Part shown: one piece after another, positions 1-10,037 of the stretch
How positions within the stretch are numbered: position 1 is the stretch's first letter
Layout: every line of letters starts with the position of its first letter
DNA from: Plantago elongata
Taxonomy: Eukaryota > Streptophyta > Magnoliopsida > Lamiales > Plantaginaceae
Assembly: GCA_036897095.1 (NCBI GenBank)
Contig: JAYMSP010002192.1
Span: forward strand, 1-25,665
Direction of reading: 5' to 3'
Length of the DNA: 25,665 nt
Made by a program: the position numbers and the translations under genes
The notes under the pieces: model-generated
The model's database searches: none
Told to the model about the DNA's origin: nothing
Seen by the model: the letters and a program-made list of their open reading frames with translations, nothing else

Positions 1-38
1 GATGAAGGGTAAGAACAAATGGGAAGCTGAGCTCAAAC

Positions 39-98
39 CTTCTCTTCTTTCTTCTTCTTCTTCTCGAGTTCTGCAGGCGTCAGCTCCACCGGATCCAT
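39..98 (-). CDS. 5' coding exon of a minus-strand gene, possibly valine--tRNA ligase (partial)
   Basis: On the minus strand an ATG at 98 opens a 20-codon exon reading MDPVELTPAELEKKKKKEEK. It ends at 39 before a GT (GTTTGA, a weak donor) and the rest lies left of the window. Upstream there is a plausible 5'UTR intron: donor CAG|GTACC with the intron starting at 269 and acceptor TAG|TC ending it at 111 (159 nt). The K/E-rich start with an ELTPAELE-type motif resembles my memory of the N-terminal extension of plant cytosolic valyl-tRNA synthetase, which charges tRNA-Val. A telo-box just upstream suits a translation-related gene. Seen: the start codon, the splice-like sites and the charged peptide. 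Inferred: the identity. Many other proteins begin with a K/E-rich stretch, so the name is tentative, and unspliced reading hits a stop two codons later. Confidence 0.35.
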
Positions 99-344
99 TG
101 CTTCTCCTGACTATTAATCAAAAGTAAAATAGATCAATCAAACGAATCACACTCTCACTCTCAGTTTCAGGTGGAATGCAATTCAATCGCAGAGGCAAAT
201 CGAAACAAAATACACAATCTAGCTGAAAAAATAGAAGTAACTGACAACGATAAGATAAGTGAGTGGTACCTGGTAGGAGATAGAGACGAATGAATTTCGC
301 GAAGCTGGACGACGAGAGATGATGCTGGAGGCGCCAAAAGCGGG

Positions 345-357
345 TAGGGTTTTAGGG
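345..357 (-). promoter_or_regulatory. telo-box (CCCTAAAACCCTA on minus strand)
   Basis: The minus strand reads CCCTAAAACCCTA about 75 bp upstream of the inferred 5'UTR donor and about 250 bp upstream of the ATG at 98. Telo-boxes of the AAACCCTA type are frequent near transcription starts of plant translation and ribosome-biogenesis genes. Its function here is inferred from position only. Confidence 0.45.
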
Positions 358-360
358 CCT

Positions 361-1677
361 GGAGAAAAGGGACCGAGGATTGCTAAACTGTGACGAATTA
401 GTGCCGCTCATGATGATGCGAGTTTATTAATCATAAATTATGATATGGTAATTGTTGATCACTTGATGTGTGTTAAATGATGCAAAAACACCCCCTTACC
501 ATTTCTACGGGAAATTGGTCATGAATTTATCAATGCATAACATTTCGAAATTTATGTGATAAAAGAAATGTGTTTAAATTAAATGATGTATTATTTTAAT
601 ATGAAATTTATAACTAAAAACTCTATACATTCATATTGTCGGGACCGTAAAAATATTCATTTAGAGAATTTATTCCTAAGTAAAAGTTTATACTAAAAAT
701 GTATTTTTTATAATAAATTAATATTTATTACTTAGATATTATATTTATTGAATAACTTTTATGATAAAATTTTAACATATATTCTAGAAATATATAAAAA
801 TCATCACATCACGTCAATTAGACAATAAGCAATAGGGCGATAATCCTGAAATATGATATAGTACATAAGAGCAAAAATTTTATGTAAAATAACTTCGAAC
901 TTACATGACAAGCTAAAGATGTGTTGAGTTAAAATATAAAGTTTATATATTGATTACTACTTCCACAAAAGCTAAAAGGTAGATTTACCACTTGAAAGTT
1001 CAAATCACTATCACAAATGACTTTATATTGATATTTTACATCTTAAATATGTGATGAAAATAATATATAGAGATAAAATACTACTAGTATTGAATATCAT
1101 ATCATTTGTTACTATAAGGAGGTGTAATTACTTAAGCGGGTCTTAATAAAGTCATGAAATATGACAATCTGAAGTTTATTTTTATTTATAACTGATTTTA
1201 AGTTGGGACTGAATTTTTTTTAACTATAAAAAGTTTATTCCCTTTGAAAGTATTTTTTCGGGTGTTTTTATTGTAAATATTTATGTGATAGAAGTATTGG
1301 AATAGACATTCTAACTTCGTTGGAATAGCCACACATAGTTAGAATTTGTACTAGTGTTGAACAAAAATTATATAGGTCGAGTGGTAAGGAAGCAGGATTT
1401 GCAAACTATATGTATAGAGTATTGTGTTTAATTTATTAATTTATCATTGATTATAACCCGTATGGATGATGTATGAGTATATCGAATTCCATTTTAAGAA
1501 AATGGGAATTATATCAATCACCTCGAATTAACCCCGTCTACGATGTGCATCACATTTATAAGGAATTGTTATGTTTCAAAAACAAATATATGTGAGTTTA
1601 AACTCAGTACCTTCAAGTTCTAATCAATCAACTTTCGACTCATTATCAACATTATGAGCTGTCGAAGATTAGTTTTA
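361..1677. other. AT-rich intergenic stretch
   Basis: No ORF with recognisable protein features, no RNA gene and no clear terminal repeats were seen. The sequence is strongly AT-rich with scattered A/T runs and looks like decayed intergenic DNA. Confidence 0.5.
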
Positions 1678-2275
1678 TGGGTTTGGAAACCTCTATCAAC
1701 TATGCCTTGCTTGAATGTAGATGGCTCAGCCCTCGCAAGTCCGGGGAATGCAATAATTGGAGGACTTATTCGAAAAAATGATGGCACCTTTATTCGAGCA
1801 GCATCTGCTTATTTGTGAATTAGTGATAATCATACAACGAAACTTGTTGCGCTTAAAACGGGATTGTGCAATGCTTTACAATTAAATATCTCTTCTCTTG
1901 AAATACAAACTGATTCCTCTTATGTTTTCAATTGCTTTGGCAGGGAAGTGGAAACAACGACAATATGGATGCATCATCGTCTAGTGGGGGGAATCAACCA
2001 ACTACTCAGGCGTTTAGATTGATGGAGTTGCACCTCATTTATCGGGTATCTAACAAAAGTGCAGACATTTTGGCCAAAATCGAAAATGGTTACTCCATTG
2101 TTTCATATGGATATGGAGTAGATGGTATTGAATCAGGAAATGCTAGGCAATATAATACTCTAGTATGGGACAACTGCCAAGCGTGGCTAGTTAATTTTGT
2201 TCATTCAAATGTGTACGTTAACACATCTTGCCTCGTCTCGAACGGAGCGAGACAACTATATGTACTTCCGGCTTA
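1678..2275 (+). pseudogene. RNase H-like (RVT_3 type) relic, LINE-derived or domesticated
   Basis: Reading from 1678 gives WVWKPLSTMPCLNVDGSA followed by a GGLIRKNDGTF stretch. These are hallmarks of the RNase H-like domain found at the end of plant LINE ORF2 proteins and in 'putative ribonuclease H' genes: the first catalytic Asp in NVDGS, then the IR-GTF strand. The frame is broken by a TGA at 1816-1818, resumes as ALKTGL...SLEIQTDSSYV (second acidic strand with TDS), and stops again at 2020-2022. The last part continues in another frame from 2023 as HLIYRVSNKSADILAK, matching the conserved H-x-x-R-x-x-N-x-x-A-D segment of this fold. One nonsense change and at least one frameshift make it a pseudogene. 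No reverse transcriptase segment is seen upstream, so it is a 3' fragment. The open stretch at 1932-2276 is only its tail in the shifted frame. Confidence 0.75.
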
Positions 2276-2747
2276 ATTAATATAAGTAGCATTATCAAAA
2301 AACTTCGACTCATTCAAGTTTTACTTAACAAACCCCATCATTTTATTTTATTTTGTGCTTAGCCCTTCTATTTGTATTTGTAATTTTCAATCTGAAACTT
2401 CTAGTAGATAAGTTCCATATCTCTTTTAATTATTTTTTCCTAAACTGTTATATAGGGAAGAAGATGAGGAAGGAGGGTCAGAATTATATAATAGAAAGTT
2501 TTGAGGTGTGTTTATAAATTTTAAATATTTGGGTTGGTTTATCATAATTTTAAAGTTTTAAATCAAATGTATAATAAACTGAATATGAAAATTAAAAAAA
2601 AGGCTAAATTGTAGTAATATATAAATTGATTAAGGACTTATATATGATGTTGTTAATTAGAAGGTACATTTTCTTTACAAAGAAATCAATAATTTAAAGA
2701 AGAAAGGAGTCAATTTTAAACCAGACATTTGGAATTTTAAAGAGCAT
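2276..2747. other. AT-rich intergenic stretch
   Basis: Nothing coding or structured was recognised between the RNase H relic and the inverted-repeat element. Confidence 0.45.
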
Positions 2748-3025
2748 AAACGTGTTTAGAGTTGTTTTTCGAGTCGAGCCTTACCGAGGGCTCGACTCGG
2801 CTCCTCTCGATAAGCTTTTTCGAGTCGAGCTCGAGCTCGATTTATACTCGTTTCATTAGCCGAGCCGAGCTCGGCTCGGTAAAGCTCGTTAAGAGTAATT
2901 GTTTCAATAAATTATAATTTTTTATACATATTTTAAATATTTTTGTAGATAAAGCTCGTATATTTTCGAGTTCGAGCTCGAACTCGAGTATCAAATACTC
3001 GGCTTGAAAAACAGCACCAAACGTG
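2748..3025. mobile_element. small non-autonomous inverted-repeat element (MITE-like), TCGAG-rich
   Basis: About 260 bp lie between two copies of AAACGTG (2748-2754 and 3019-3025), a possible 7-bp target duplication (8 bp with one mismatch). The ends are imperfect inverted repeats: GAGTTGTTTTTCGAGTCGAG at the left and the reverse complement of CTCGGCTTGAAAAACAGCAC at the right. The interior is almost wholly made of short GAGCTCG / CGAGTCGAG / GCCGAGC motifs in both orientations and could fold into long hairpins. This architecture fits a hAT-like non-autonomous element, but family assignment is inference. The surrounding DNA is AT-rich, so this GC-rich patch stands out. Confidence 0.55.
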
Positions 3026-3167
3026 CTTTCAGTATAAGTTAATTTTAGGGGATATGAAATTATAATACTATGTTATCTAAGTATTGTTACTTTTTAACGG
3101 TAATTTATTCCTACAGAACACATATATAAATAAATATATTTTAATAGTATAATTTTAAATAACAAAT

Positions 3168-3239
3168 GGGCATTTGGTCTAGTGGTATGATTCTCGCTTA
3201 GGGTGCGAGAGGTCCCGAGTTCAATTCTCGGAATGCCCC
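3168..3239 (+). tRNA. tRNA-Pro (anticodon AGG)
   Basis: A complete 72-nt cloverleaf. The acceptor stem is GGGCATT/AATGCCC with discriminator C. The D-arm is GTCTAGTGGTATGAT. The anticodon stem is CTCGC (3193-3197) with GCGAG (3205-3209), and the loop TTAGGGT places AGG at 3200-3202. The T-arm CCGAG/CTCGG carries loop TTCAATT. CCA is not encoded, as expected for a nuclear gene. A T-run at about 3262-3269 suits Pol III termination, and a CAA lies just upstream of the gene. A34 would be edited to inosine to read CCU, CCC and CCA codons. There is no intron and no broken stem, so it appears functional. Confidence 0.95.
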
Positions 3240-5940
3240 CTAGTTAAATGCAATCATTATATTTTTTTTCTTTCTATATCTATTACGAAGGGTTTGCTTG
3301 ATTCATTCATTTTTGTGTCACTAAATTTATTTTATTTTAAAAGATGGTAAAAATGGGTTATCATTCCCAACCTTTATCTTTAGGTGATCCAGTCCGGCAA
3401 AAGAACTTCATAACCGTTGCAATTTGTCAAATTTTCAACGCATCAATTATAATTGATCTTGACTTGAAATTTGGCCAAAAAATTTTTAGTTACCTCATAA
3501 TTTCTATTTGTAGCTATATATACATGACACTCTACTGTAGATCAAGAAAGTATAACAATAATATACCACAAATCCACACTACTATAGCAATTACCAGCTA
3601 TGGCGTTTTTGTCACATGTCCATTGCCCATGTTGAAGACTTGCAACAATAACAGTTGTCTATTTGTTTTCATAATTATGAATTCATGATCAATCAACTAA
3701 CTATCAACGACAAAATCATCCCATTCTCATGATTTACTGATAGCATTGCTCTTATCGAGAAAGAAATGAGAAACAAATTCAACCCAAACTTGGAGGTTGT
3801 GGAGATTTTTGAAGTCGTGAATTATATTTACTTTTCATTTAACTTATAATTTTTTTGTATTATATGTGAACATTGAGGTTGTGGACTGTAGCTGGATTCT
3901 AAAGTCCAAATTAAGTAACTATTTCGAAGCATAGTTTATAAGGAAAATATTTCCAGGTAATTTTATAAACGGATATAAATATCTTTTTTCACAGATAATG
4001 CAAAGTGTAAAGACTTTTTTAAATGTAAAAGACTTATGCCAAAGAAGGTGTATTTTACACGAGGATAAATAAATGCAGAAATATATAGTGCATTATTTTA
4101 AAAACATTTCTACTAAAAGCCTTAGACGTAGATACTAGTATCGCATATGTTGTATTAATTGTACAACGCTTGGTTTAATATGGTGACTATTATATGTCCT
4201 TGGTTGGAGAAAATCATGCAAATTCTTCTTTGCTACCGAATACTGATAAAAAAGATATATATATTTACTCTCGAAATTTTAATTTCATCATACATAGTTT
4301 AATAGAGAATTGATAAATCATGATCTATAACATTCTCAATAATAAAGGAGCAAAACTTTATTCTGGCTATTCCTAACAACCCTCACCACTTTTTTTATCA
4401 AAAAGATTGTGCAAGGCAAGGTATAAAACTTTAGTGAAAAATGAATGGAAAAGCTTGTGGCCCTTAATTATGCGCTTTGTTTTCTTCTGGGACAAAAACT
4501 GAAAGCTTTTCCCAGGAGTGATGAGATTTTCCAAATCGGTAAGAGAATAAAAAGAGAAAGATTAGCTTTTAAAAAAGGCCTTTAATAAGCAACAACTAGT
4601 AATCAATCACCACCCGTCACGATTAACGCAAATTGCAGTGAGAACACGATTAATTAAAGTTAATAAAACAAGCATCTCCCCTAGAATTCATGAAACTTAG
4701 CGTTCCTATGAATAAACACCATTATTCCCTTCCAAATAAACACCCAGTGCATTGCACATTTGCACTGCACCATAACAGATCTGCAGAGGTTGGAACTCCA
4801 AACCCACTTCGCCATCTCGCGTCCTGTCTGGTCCCTTAAACAAACTGTAAAGTGTAAACTAATGGGTCATAATACATACAGTACACTATGCTCAAGAGCC
4901 AATACTCTGTTAGTATGCTATTATGAAAGGTATTGTTAAATCTCAACTTGCATAATAACACAATGTGTAGTGGCATAAGTGGCAAATTATTTTCTACAAA
5001 AATACATTCAACACATACATGATACAATCGATCATTGATCATTCTTTACACAATTTAGGTGACACTATGGTGGGTTGTAACGTTGATCTTAGAGACTTTG
5101 ACCTTCATGTTTACATATACAGATTTAGGTGAATTTCATTTGCAAGAAATGACGCAGTGGAACCGGCAAGCCTAATTGATGAATTTTGGAATCTTTTACG
5201 AAGAATAGATGAATACCATCTATATTTAGTGTATAGGAAATGCAATGAAGTAGCTTGCAAGTTAGTGAAGTATTGTAACGTACAAGTGATTGTAACTTAA
5301 ATTTGATTGCAATTTTTTTTATGGATGATATTTGATTAGGTGAGAGCTATTTCTATAGTTAAAAAGAAATTTATGTCGGTATAGTTTTACATATGATGTT
5401 ATAATTTCACTTTCAACATATTCAGCCTTAATCTAGTTTTCTGTTTATGTGAGTCCATATTAAACAAGTGAACGAATTAGCCATCTTTTAACTAATTATC
5501 TAATCTAAGCTATGTGGATGAGGGAAAACAAATCATTTTATCATTACTTATATAAAAAATATATATGCTATATATCAATAAATTATGAGCACCATACTTA
5601 ATTCATCCATTCACTCCTTTATATCGTATGTATCCAGTATTCATCAGAATTTTTATAAAACATTATACATCGTAAATATTTTTGGCTGGATTGTATTTTC
5701 CAGTTCCATTCATGATTGCACTCAATTAAAATTTCCAATTACAGTAAGACGGACAAAATCCTCAATTATTATAAAAAAATATTGTCGTATTGTTATTAGT
5801 CCGTCCTTGAATTGGATAAGAAAATAAACAATATTGGAATGTGAATATCTGTCGGAAAAGAAAAGGAATTTTTCTTCCTCTCTTATCTTACACTATATGT
5901 ATCTAGTAGACTACTAGTATCGTCTTCTCTGATGACAAAC
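3240..5940. other. gene-poor AT-rich intergenic region
   Basis: About 2.7 kb with only chance ORFs (for example 3344-3688 and 5585-5827) that lack domains, signal peptides with credible continuations, or splice structure. No tRNA, clear terminal repeats or tandem arrays were seen. The right end leads into the CT-rich promoter and leader of the receptor kinase. Confidence 0.5.
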
Positions 5941-5970
5941 CGACCCGTAACAATGTTACCGTTACCGAAA

Positions 5971-5978
5971 CCACGTGG
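5971..5978. promoter_or_regulatory. G-box (CCACGTGG) in the LecRK promoter
   Basis: A palindromic CCACGTGG about 260 bp upstream of the kinase ATG and about 60 bp upstream of the TATA-like site. G-boxes bind bZIP and bHLH factors in plants (for example in ABA or light responses). Just upstream, at 5947-5959, is an inverted repeat GTAAC-AAT-GTTAC. Use in this promoter is inferred. Confidence 0.4.
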
Positions 5979-6035
5979 CATCCACCTGTATCCCCCTTTT
6001 CACTCTTTGGATTCTCTTCCTCTGATCCTCTCACT

Positions 6036-6042
6036 CTATAAT
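6036..6042 (+). promoter_or_regulatory. TATA-like element (CTATAAT) of the LecRK gene
   Basis: CTATAAT lies in a strongly CT-rich stretch about 200 bp before the ATG. A transcription start near 6065-6075 would give a pyrimidine-rich leader of about 165 nt, typical of plant genes. Not proven. Confidence 0.35.
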
Positions 6043-6201
6043 CCCCTCTTCATTCACACCTTCGTCTCCTCTCTTCCTTTCTTACAAACCTTCCCTTAAT
6101 TCACTCTCTCTGTCTCAACTCTGAACCAGCCCAAATTACACGAATAAAATCTACTATTAGATTCATAGATTACTAAACACCAATAAATATCCTTCCTTCT
6201 G

Positions 6202-6234
6202 ATGGGTTTCCGTTTTCAATTTCACCAATTATAG
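6202..6234 (+). other. upstream ORF (10 codons) in the LecRK leader
   Basis: ATG at 6202 opens a short frame encoding MGFRFQFHQL, stopping at TAG 6232-6234, two bases before the main ATG at 6237. It is in a different frame from the kinase. Its ATG has G at +4. If it lies inside the mRNA, as the TATA-like site suggests, scanning ribosomes meet it first, and the very short stop-to-start gap would limit reinitiation and could dampen translation of the kinase. Confidence 0.5.
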
Positions 6235-6236
6235 CC

Positions 6237-8390
6237 ATGGCCAAATCCCTCCCATTCACACTTACTATCCTCATCATCGTTTTCTTTACCTCTTATACAA
6301 ATGTCGCAACCTCATCGACCGAATTCGACTTCGGCACACTCTCGCTCAGCAGCCTGAAGCTCCTCGGCGATGCCCACTGGAGCAACGGGAGCGTGAGGCT
6401 CACTCGCGACGTCGGAGTGCCGTACTCCGGTGCCGGAAGAGTTGTATACTCCAAGCCGATCAAATTCAGGAAGCCAGGATCAGAAACCCCAGCTAGTTTC
6501 TCGACATTCTTCTCCTTCTCAATCTCGAACCTCAACCCTTCGTCGATTGGGGGTGGATTGGCCTTCGTCATGTCACCGCAAGACGAAGCGGTTGGAGACG
6601 CAGGTGGGTTTTTGGGCGTGATGGATGCGAAAGGGGAGCTAAACGGTGTCATAGCGGTGGAATTCGATACTTTGATGGATGTGGAGTTTAAGGATATAAA
6701 TGGGAACCATGTGGGTTTGGATCTGGACTCTATGGTTTCCACTCATGTGGGTGATTTGGATGAGATAAGTGTTGATCTCAAGAGCGGCGACTTGGTCAAC
6801 TCGTGGGTTGAGTACTCCGGGCCGGACCGGGTTATCAGGGTGTACGTTTCGTATTCCAATTCGAAGCCGAAGGATCCGATTATCTCGTCGACGTTCGACT
6901 TGAATGCGTACGTTGGAACTGATTTTATATTTGTTGGGTTTGCTGGTTCGACTCAGGGGAGTACTGAGGTTCATACTGTGGAATGGTGGAGTTTTAGCTC
7001 CAGTTTCGAAGGCGAAAAACCGGGTTCTAGCTCCCAGTTGCCTGACGCTTCTCCGCCTCCTCCGGTTGGTAATTTGATGAATCCTACCGCGAATATTGTC
7101 CACCCACCACCTCCAGCTCTTCCACCTGTGAGTGATAATGTTGTTGGGAAGGATGGGAATGGGAAATGTCATAGTCAGTTTTGTAAGGATGGGCCTGGAG
7201 CAGTGGTTGGAGTAGTGACAGCTGGTGCGTTTTTCTTGGCGATTTGTGCTGTTTTATTGGTTTGGGTTTATAAGAAGAGGTTTAGGGGTGAGAAGAAGCA
7301 CGAGACATTGGCTTCTGATGTGATCAAGATGCCTAAGGAGTTTAGTTACAAGGAGTTGAGGTTGGCTACCAAGGGGTTCGATTCGAGTCGGATTATTGGG
7401 AATGGGGCGTTTGGGACGGTTTATCGGGGTATAATGCCGGGAAATGGGGAGTTTATGGCGGTTAAGAGGTGTAGTCATGGTGGAGGACAGGGGAAAACGG
7501 AGTTTTTGTCGGAGTTGTCGATTATTGGGACGCTTAGGCATAGGAATCTTGTAAGGTTGCAAGGTTGGTGTCATGAGAAGGGCGAGATTCTGTTGGTTTA
7601 CGATTTGATGGCGAATGGGAGTTTGGATAAGTTGTTGTTCGAGTCGAGGATGGTTTTGGCTTGGCCTCATAGGAAGAAGATTTTGCTTGGTGTAGCGTCG
7701 GCTTTAGCGTATTTGCATCAGGAATGTGAGAACCAGGTGATTCATAGGGATGTGAAGACGAGTAACATTATGTTGGATGAAGGGTTTAATGCTAGGTTAG
7801 GAGATTTTGGATTGGCCAGGCAAGTCGCTCATGATCAATCACCTGATGCTACAGTTGCTGCAGGTACAATGGGGTACTTGGCACCGGAGTACTTGTTAAC
7901 TGGTCGAGCCACTGAGAAAACTGATGTGTTTAGTTTTGGAGCAGTGGTGCTAGAGGTGGCGAGTGGGCGTAGGCCGATTGAGAAGGAGGTTATTGGGGCA
8001 GGGAAAGTTGGAACGAGTAGTAATTTGGTGGAGTGGGTTTGGAGTTTGCACAGGGAAGGGAGGCTGATGATGGCAGCTGATCCTAGGCTCTCGAATGAGT
8101 TCGAAGAGGCGGAAATGAGGAAGGTGTTGTTAATTGGGTTAGCATGCTCACACCCTGACCCCTTGGCTCGACCTACGATGAGGGTTGTGGTTCAGATGCT
8201 AATTGGTGAAGCTGAGGTTCCGTTGGTTCCAAGAACGAAGCCTACATTGAGCTTTAGCACGTCGCACCTTCTATTGACCTTGCAAGATAGCATGTCGGAT
8301 TTGAACGGATTGATCACACTATCCTCCTCCTCGTCGGATATCAGCTATACCGGCTGTGGTGGCGGGAGTAGCGCATTAGATTTGGTATAA
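6237..8390 (+). CDS. L-type lectin-domain receptor kinase, LecRK-VIII (VIII.2-like)
   Basis: A single-exon 717-aa plasma-membrane receptor kinase, intronless as usual for this family. Residues 1-27 form a signal peptide. About 28-258 is a legume-lectin domain (GGGLAFVMSP, VEFDT at 141-145, NGNHVGLDLDS, GSTEVHTVEWWSF). A proline-rich linker follows, with paired Cys at 311 and 316, then one membrane helix at about 322-345. The Ser/Thr kinase spans about 380-660: glycine loop GNGAFGTVYRG (388-398), VAIK-type Lys410, alpha-C Glu426, HRD at 503-505 (RD type), DFG at 523-525 and GTMGYLAPE at 543-551. All catalytic residues are present. The tail ends in a Ser-rich stretch. The length and segments such as NPSSIGGGLAFV and LASALAYLHQECENQ match Arabidopsis LecRK-VIII.2 better than VIII.1, from memory. 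The start has a good context (GCC ATG G) and yields the signal peptide. Ligand unknown; roles in defence or cell-wall sensing are inferred from the family. Confidence 0.96.
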   Translation: MAKSLPFTLTILIIVFFTSYTNVATSSTEFDFGTLSLSSLKLLGDAHWSNGSVRLTRDVGVPYSGAGRVVYSKPIKFRKPGSETPASFSTFFSFSISNLNPSSIGGGLAFVMSPQDEAVGDAGGFLGVMDAKGELNGVIAVEFDTLMDVEFKDINGNHVGLDLDSMVSTHVGDLDEISVDLKSGDLVNSWVEYSGPDRVIRVYVSYSNSKPKDPIISSTFDLNAYVGTDFIFVGFAGSTQGSTEVHTVEWWSFSSSFEGEKPGSSSQLPDASPPPPVGNLMNPTANIVHPPPPALPPVSDNVVGKDGNGKCHSQFCKDGPGAVVGVVTAGAFFLAICAVLLVWVYKKRFRGEKKHETLASDVIKMPKEFSYKELRLATKGFDSSRIIGNGAFGTVYRGIMPGNGEFMAVKRCSHGGGQGKTEFLSELSIIGTLRHRNLVRLQGWCHEKGEILLVYDLMANGSLDKLLFESRMVLAWPHRKKILLGVASALAYLHQECENQVIHRDVKTSNIMLDEGFNARLGDFGLARQVAHDQSPDATVAAGTMGYLAPEYLLTGRATEKTDVFSFGAVVLEVASGRRPIEKEVIGAGKVGTSSNLVEWVWSLHREGRLMMAADPRLSNEFEEAEMRKVLLIGLACSHPDPLARPTMRVVVQMLIGEAEVPLVPRTKPTLSFSTSHLLLTLQDSMSDLNGLITLSSSSSDISYTGCGGGSSALDLV

Positions 8391-9881
8391 ATGAATGGTA
8401 AATTTTTGGAGTAGTAATAATATTACTCAGTGTACATGAAAGAGGCCATTGTGTGTTGGTAGTATTTATTACTCCCTTTATTATCCTACATATTCATTGA
8501 TTTATTGGTCTCTCTATAATGTATATATATGTATTATGTAACAATAATATCCTGTGGGATCACCATTGTTGTGGCACAGGGGTTTTGGGACCAAGAAAGT
8601 GTTGCATCTTATGTCAAGTTACTATCATGATTGGGAGAAGATTGACAATATGAGTATACTGGTAATGGTCATAATCTTGGCTTGAATTTTGGTATCATTC
8701 TCTATTTCTCTTTATAGCATTGTAGGAAGCTGGTGGTAGTTGTTTTGTGAAGTAACCTTGAATGTCAAAAAGTGAACACTACTGGAGTTTGAGTATAGGT
8801 ATGGTAAAGTGCCATGCCATAGTGCCATGCCATGTGACATAATTGGGAGAAGAAAGGCATTTCTACTGGCACATTTCTAAGAACTTCCATATTATTAAGA
8901 CTTTCATATACTAGTACTACTGTAGGTTTTAATTAAATAAATCTTATAATTTAGCATTTCCACTCAAAAGTATTCATGATCCAGAATGATCTGGGTACAT
9001 CACTTTCATTTACGATAAAATCAATTATGCATTCGAAGATTCTTAGTGAACTCATAATAAGGACAATTATAAACTAAGTTCGCCATCAACTTCTGTTTGC
9101 AAGTAGTTACCAAATCAAATCAAGGACGGAGGGGTCACAGTTGAAAGTTCTCAATTATACACCTAGGCCACTATAACTGTCTTCTCTTCAACAAATGAAC
9201 AAGCGATAGACGATTAGTATATTATCTGTCCATGCTTAATTTTTGTATTTTTTTGTTTATCCTTGATCGGCCAGTTACTAAAGGTTCTAATCACCTGTAG
9301 ACTGTAGTAGTATTATATATGTGAAATTTGCATGCGTACACAAGTTCCATCAAGATTAACCGTGTCTGGTATAGTTAAGAGTTTAAAATCAGCTAATGAT
9401 ATTATTGATATGAAGACAGACAGCATAAGTGATAATTGTCGCAGTATGTATTACAGTAAACTTCATGCGCATTGTCATTTCCGAATGTTATTGGTAGGTG
9501 GTAGGGGCCTCTGTGTGCCCATCACTAATTAGTTCAACATAACCATTTGATTGATTATGACTTTCGTCTTCGTATTTAATTACTAATTTCTAGGTTGATG
9601 TCCTGATGATGATGGATTGTTGCGAAGATCAAGTTGTTCATTACCTTCAAAGGTAATTCTGAACAGGCCGGCTAAGGTCCTCTGTCGACTGATCCAACCG
9701 CAGAGAATCCTCCAAAATAAAGGAGACCCCCCACACACACATATATATATAATAAAATGTTTTGATAGTCATTAAATGGGTTTAAAATGTCTTTTTATAT
9801 AAAGGTCACGCAATCGACACTCTAGATCCTCTTTTCTTTTAACTTTTTTTACTCCTTTATTCTCTCTATTCCTTTATATTT
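8391..9881. other. LecRK 3' region and intergenic DNA
   Basis: The first 150 bp or so downstream of the TAA contain AATAAT-like and AT-rich signals suitable for polyadenylation. After that no gene is recognised. A short CA/TA microsatellite lies at about 9732-9752. Small ORFs here (for example 9332-9532) have no supporting features. Confidence 0.5.
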
Positions 9882-9886
9882 CCTTT

Positions 9887-10037
9887 TGTTGAGATAAAAT
9901 GAATATGATTTATTCTGATGTGATAAATGAGAGAGTATAATCATGCATTTATACAAGAGAAAGAAACTACTAAAGAGGACAGTTGGGACTATAACAGTCT
10001 AACCCAATACTAATTCTTGTACATTTATTATCTAACA
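9887..10037 (-). repeat. 3' LTR (intact, 151 bp)
   Basis: Minus-strand TG...CA structure from TGTTAGATAATAAATG to TTTATCTCAACA. It matches the three separated pieces at 12619-12652, 14103-14184 and 14733-14773 across its whole length with modest divergence, for example the shared run TTTATACAAGAGAAAGAAAC. Because it is uninterrupted it serves as the empty-site control for both insertions in the other LTR. The polypurine tract adjoins it at 10038-10048. Confidence 0.85.

Noticed and set aside
3344-3688. 114-codon plus-strand ORF
   Set aside because: Low-complexity AT-driven frame with no motif, no splice context and no homologous pattern.
6293-7670. Several long minus-strand ORFs (149, 177 and 138 codons)
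   Set aside because: They are antisense to the lectin receptor kinase and result from its codon composition; they show no domain of their own.
9332-9532. 66-codon plus-strand ORF
   Set aside because: No recognisable features; lies in AT-rich intergenic DNA.
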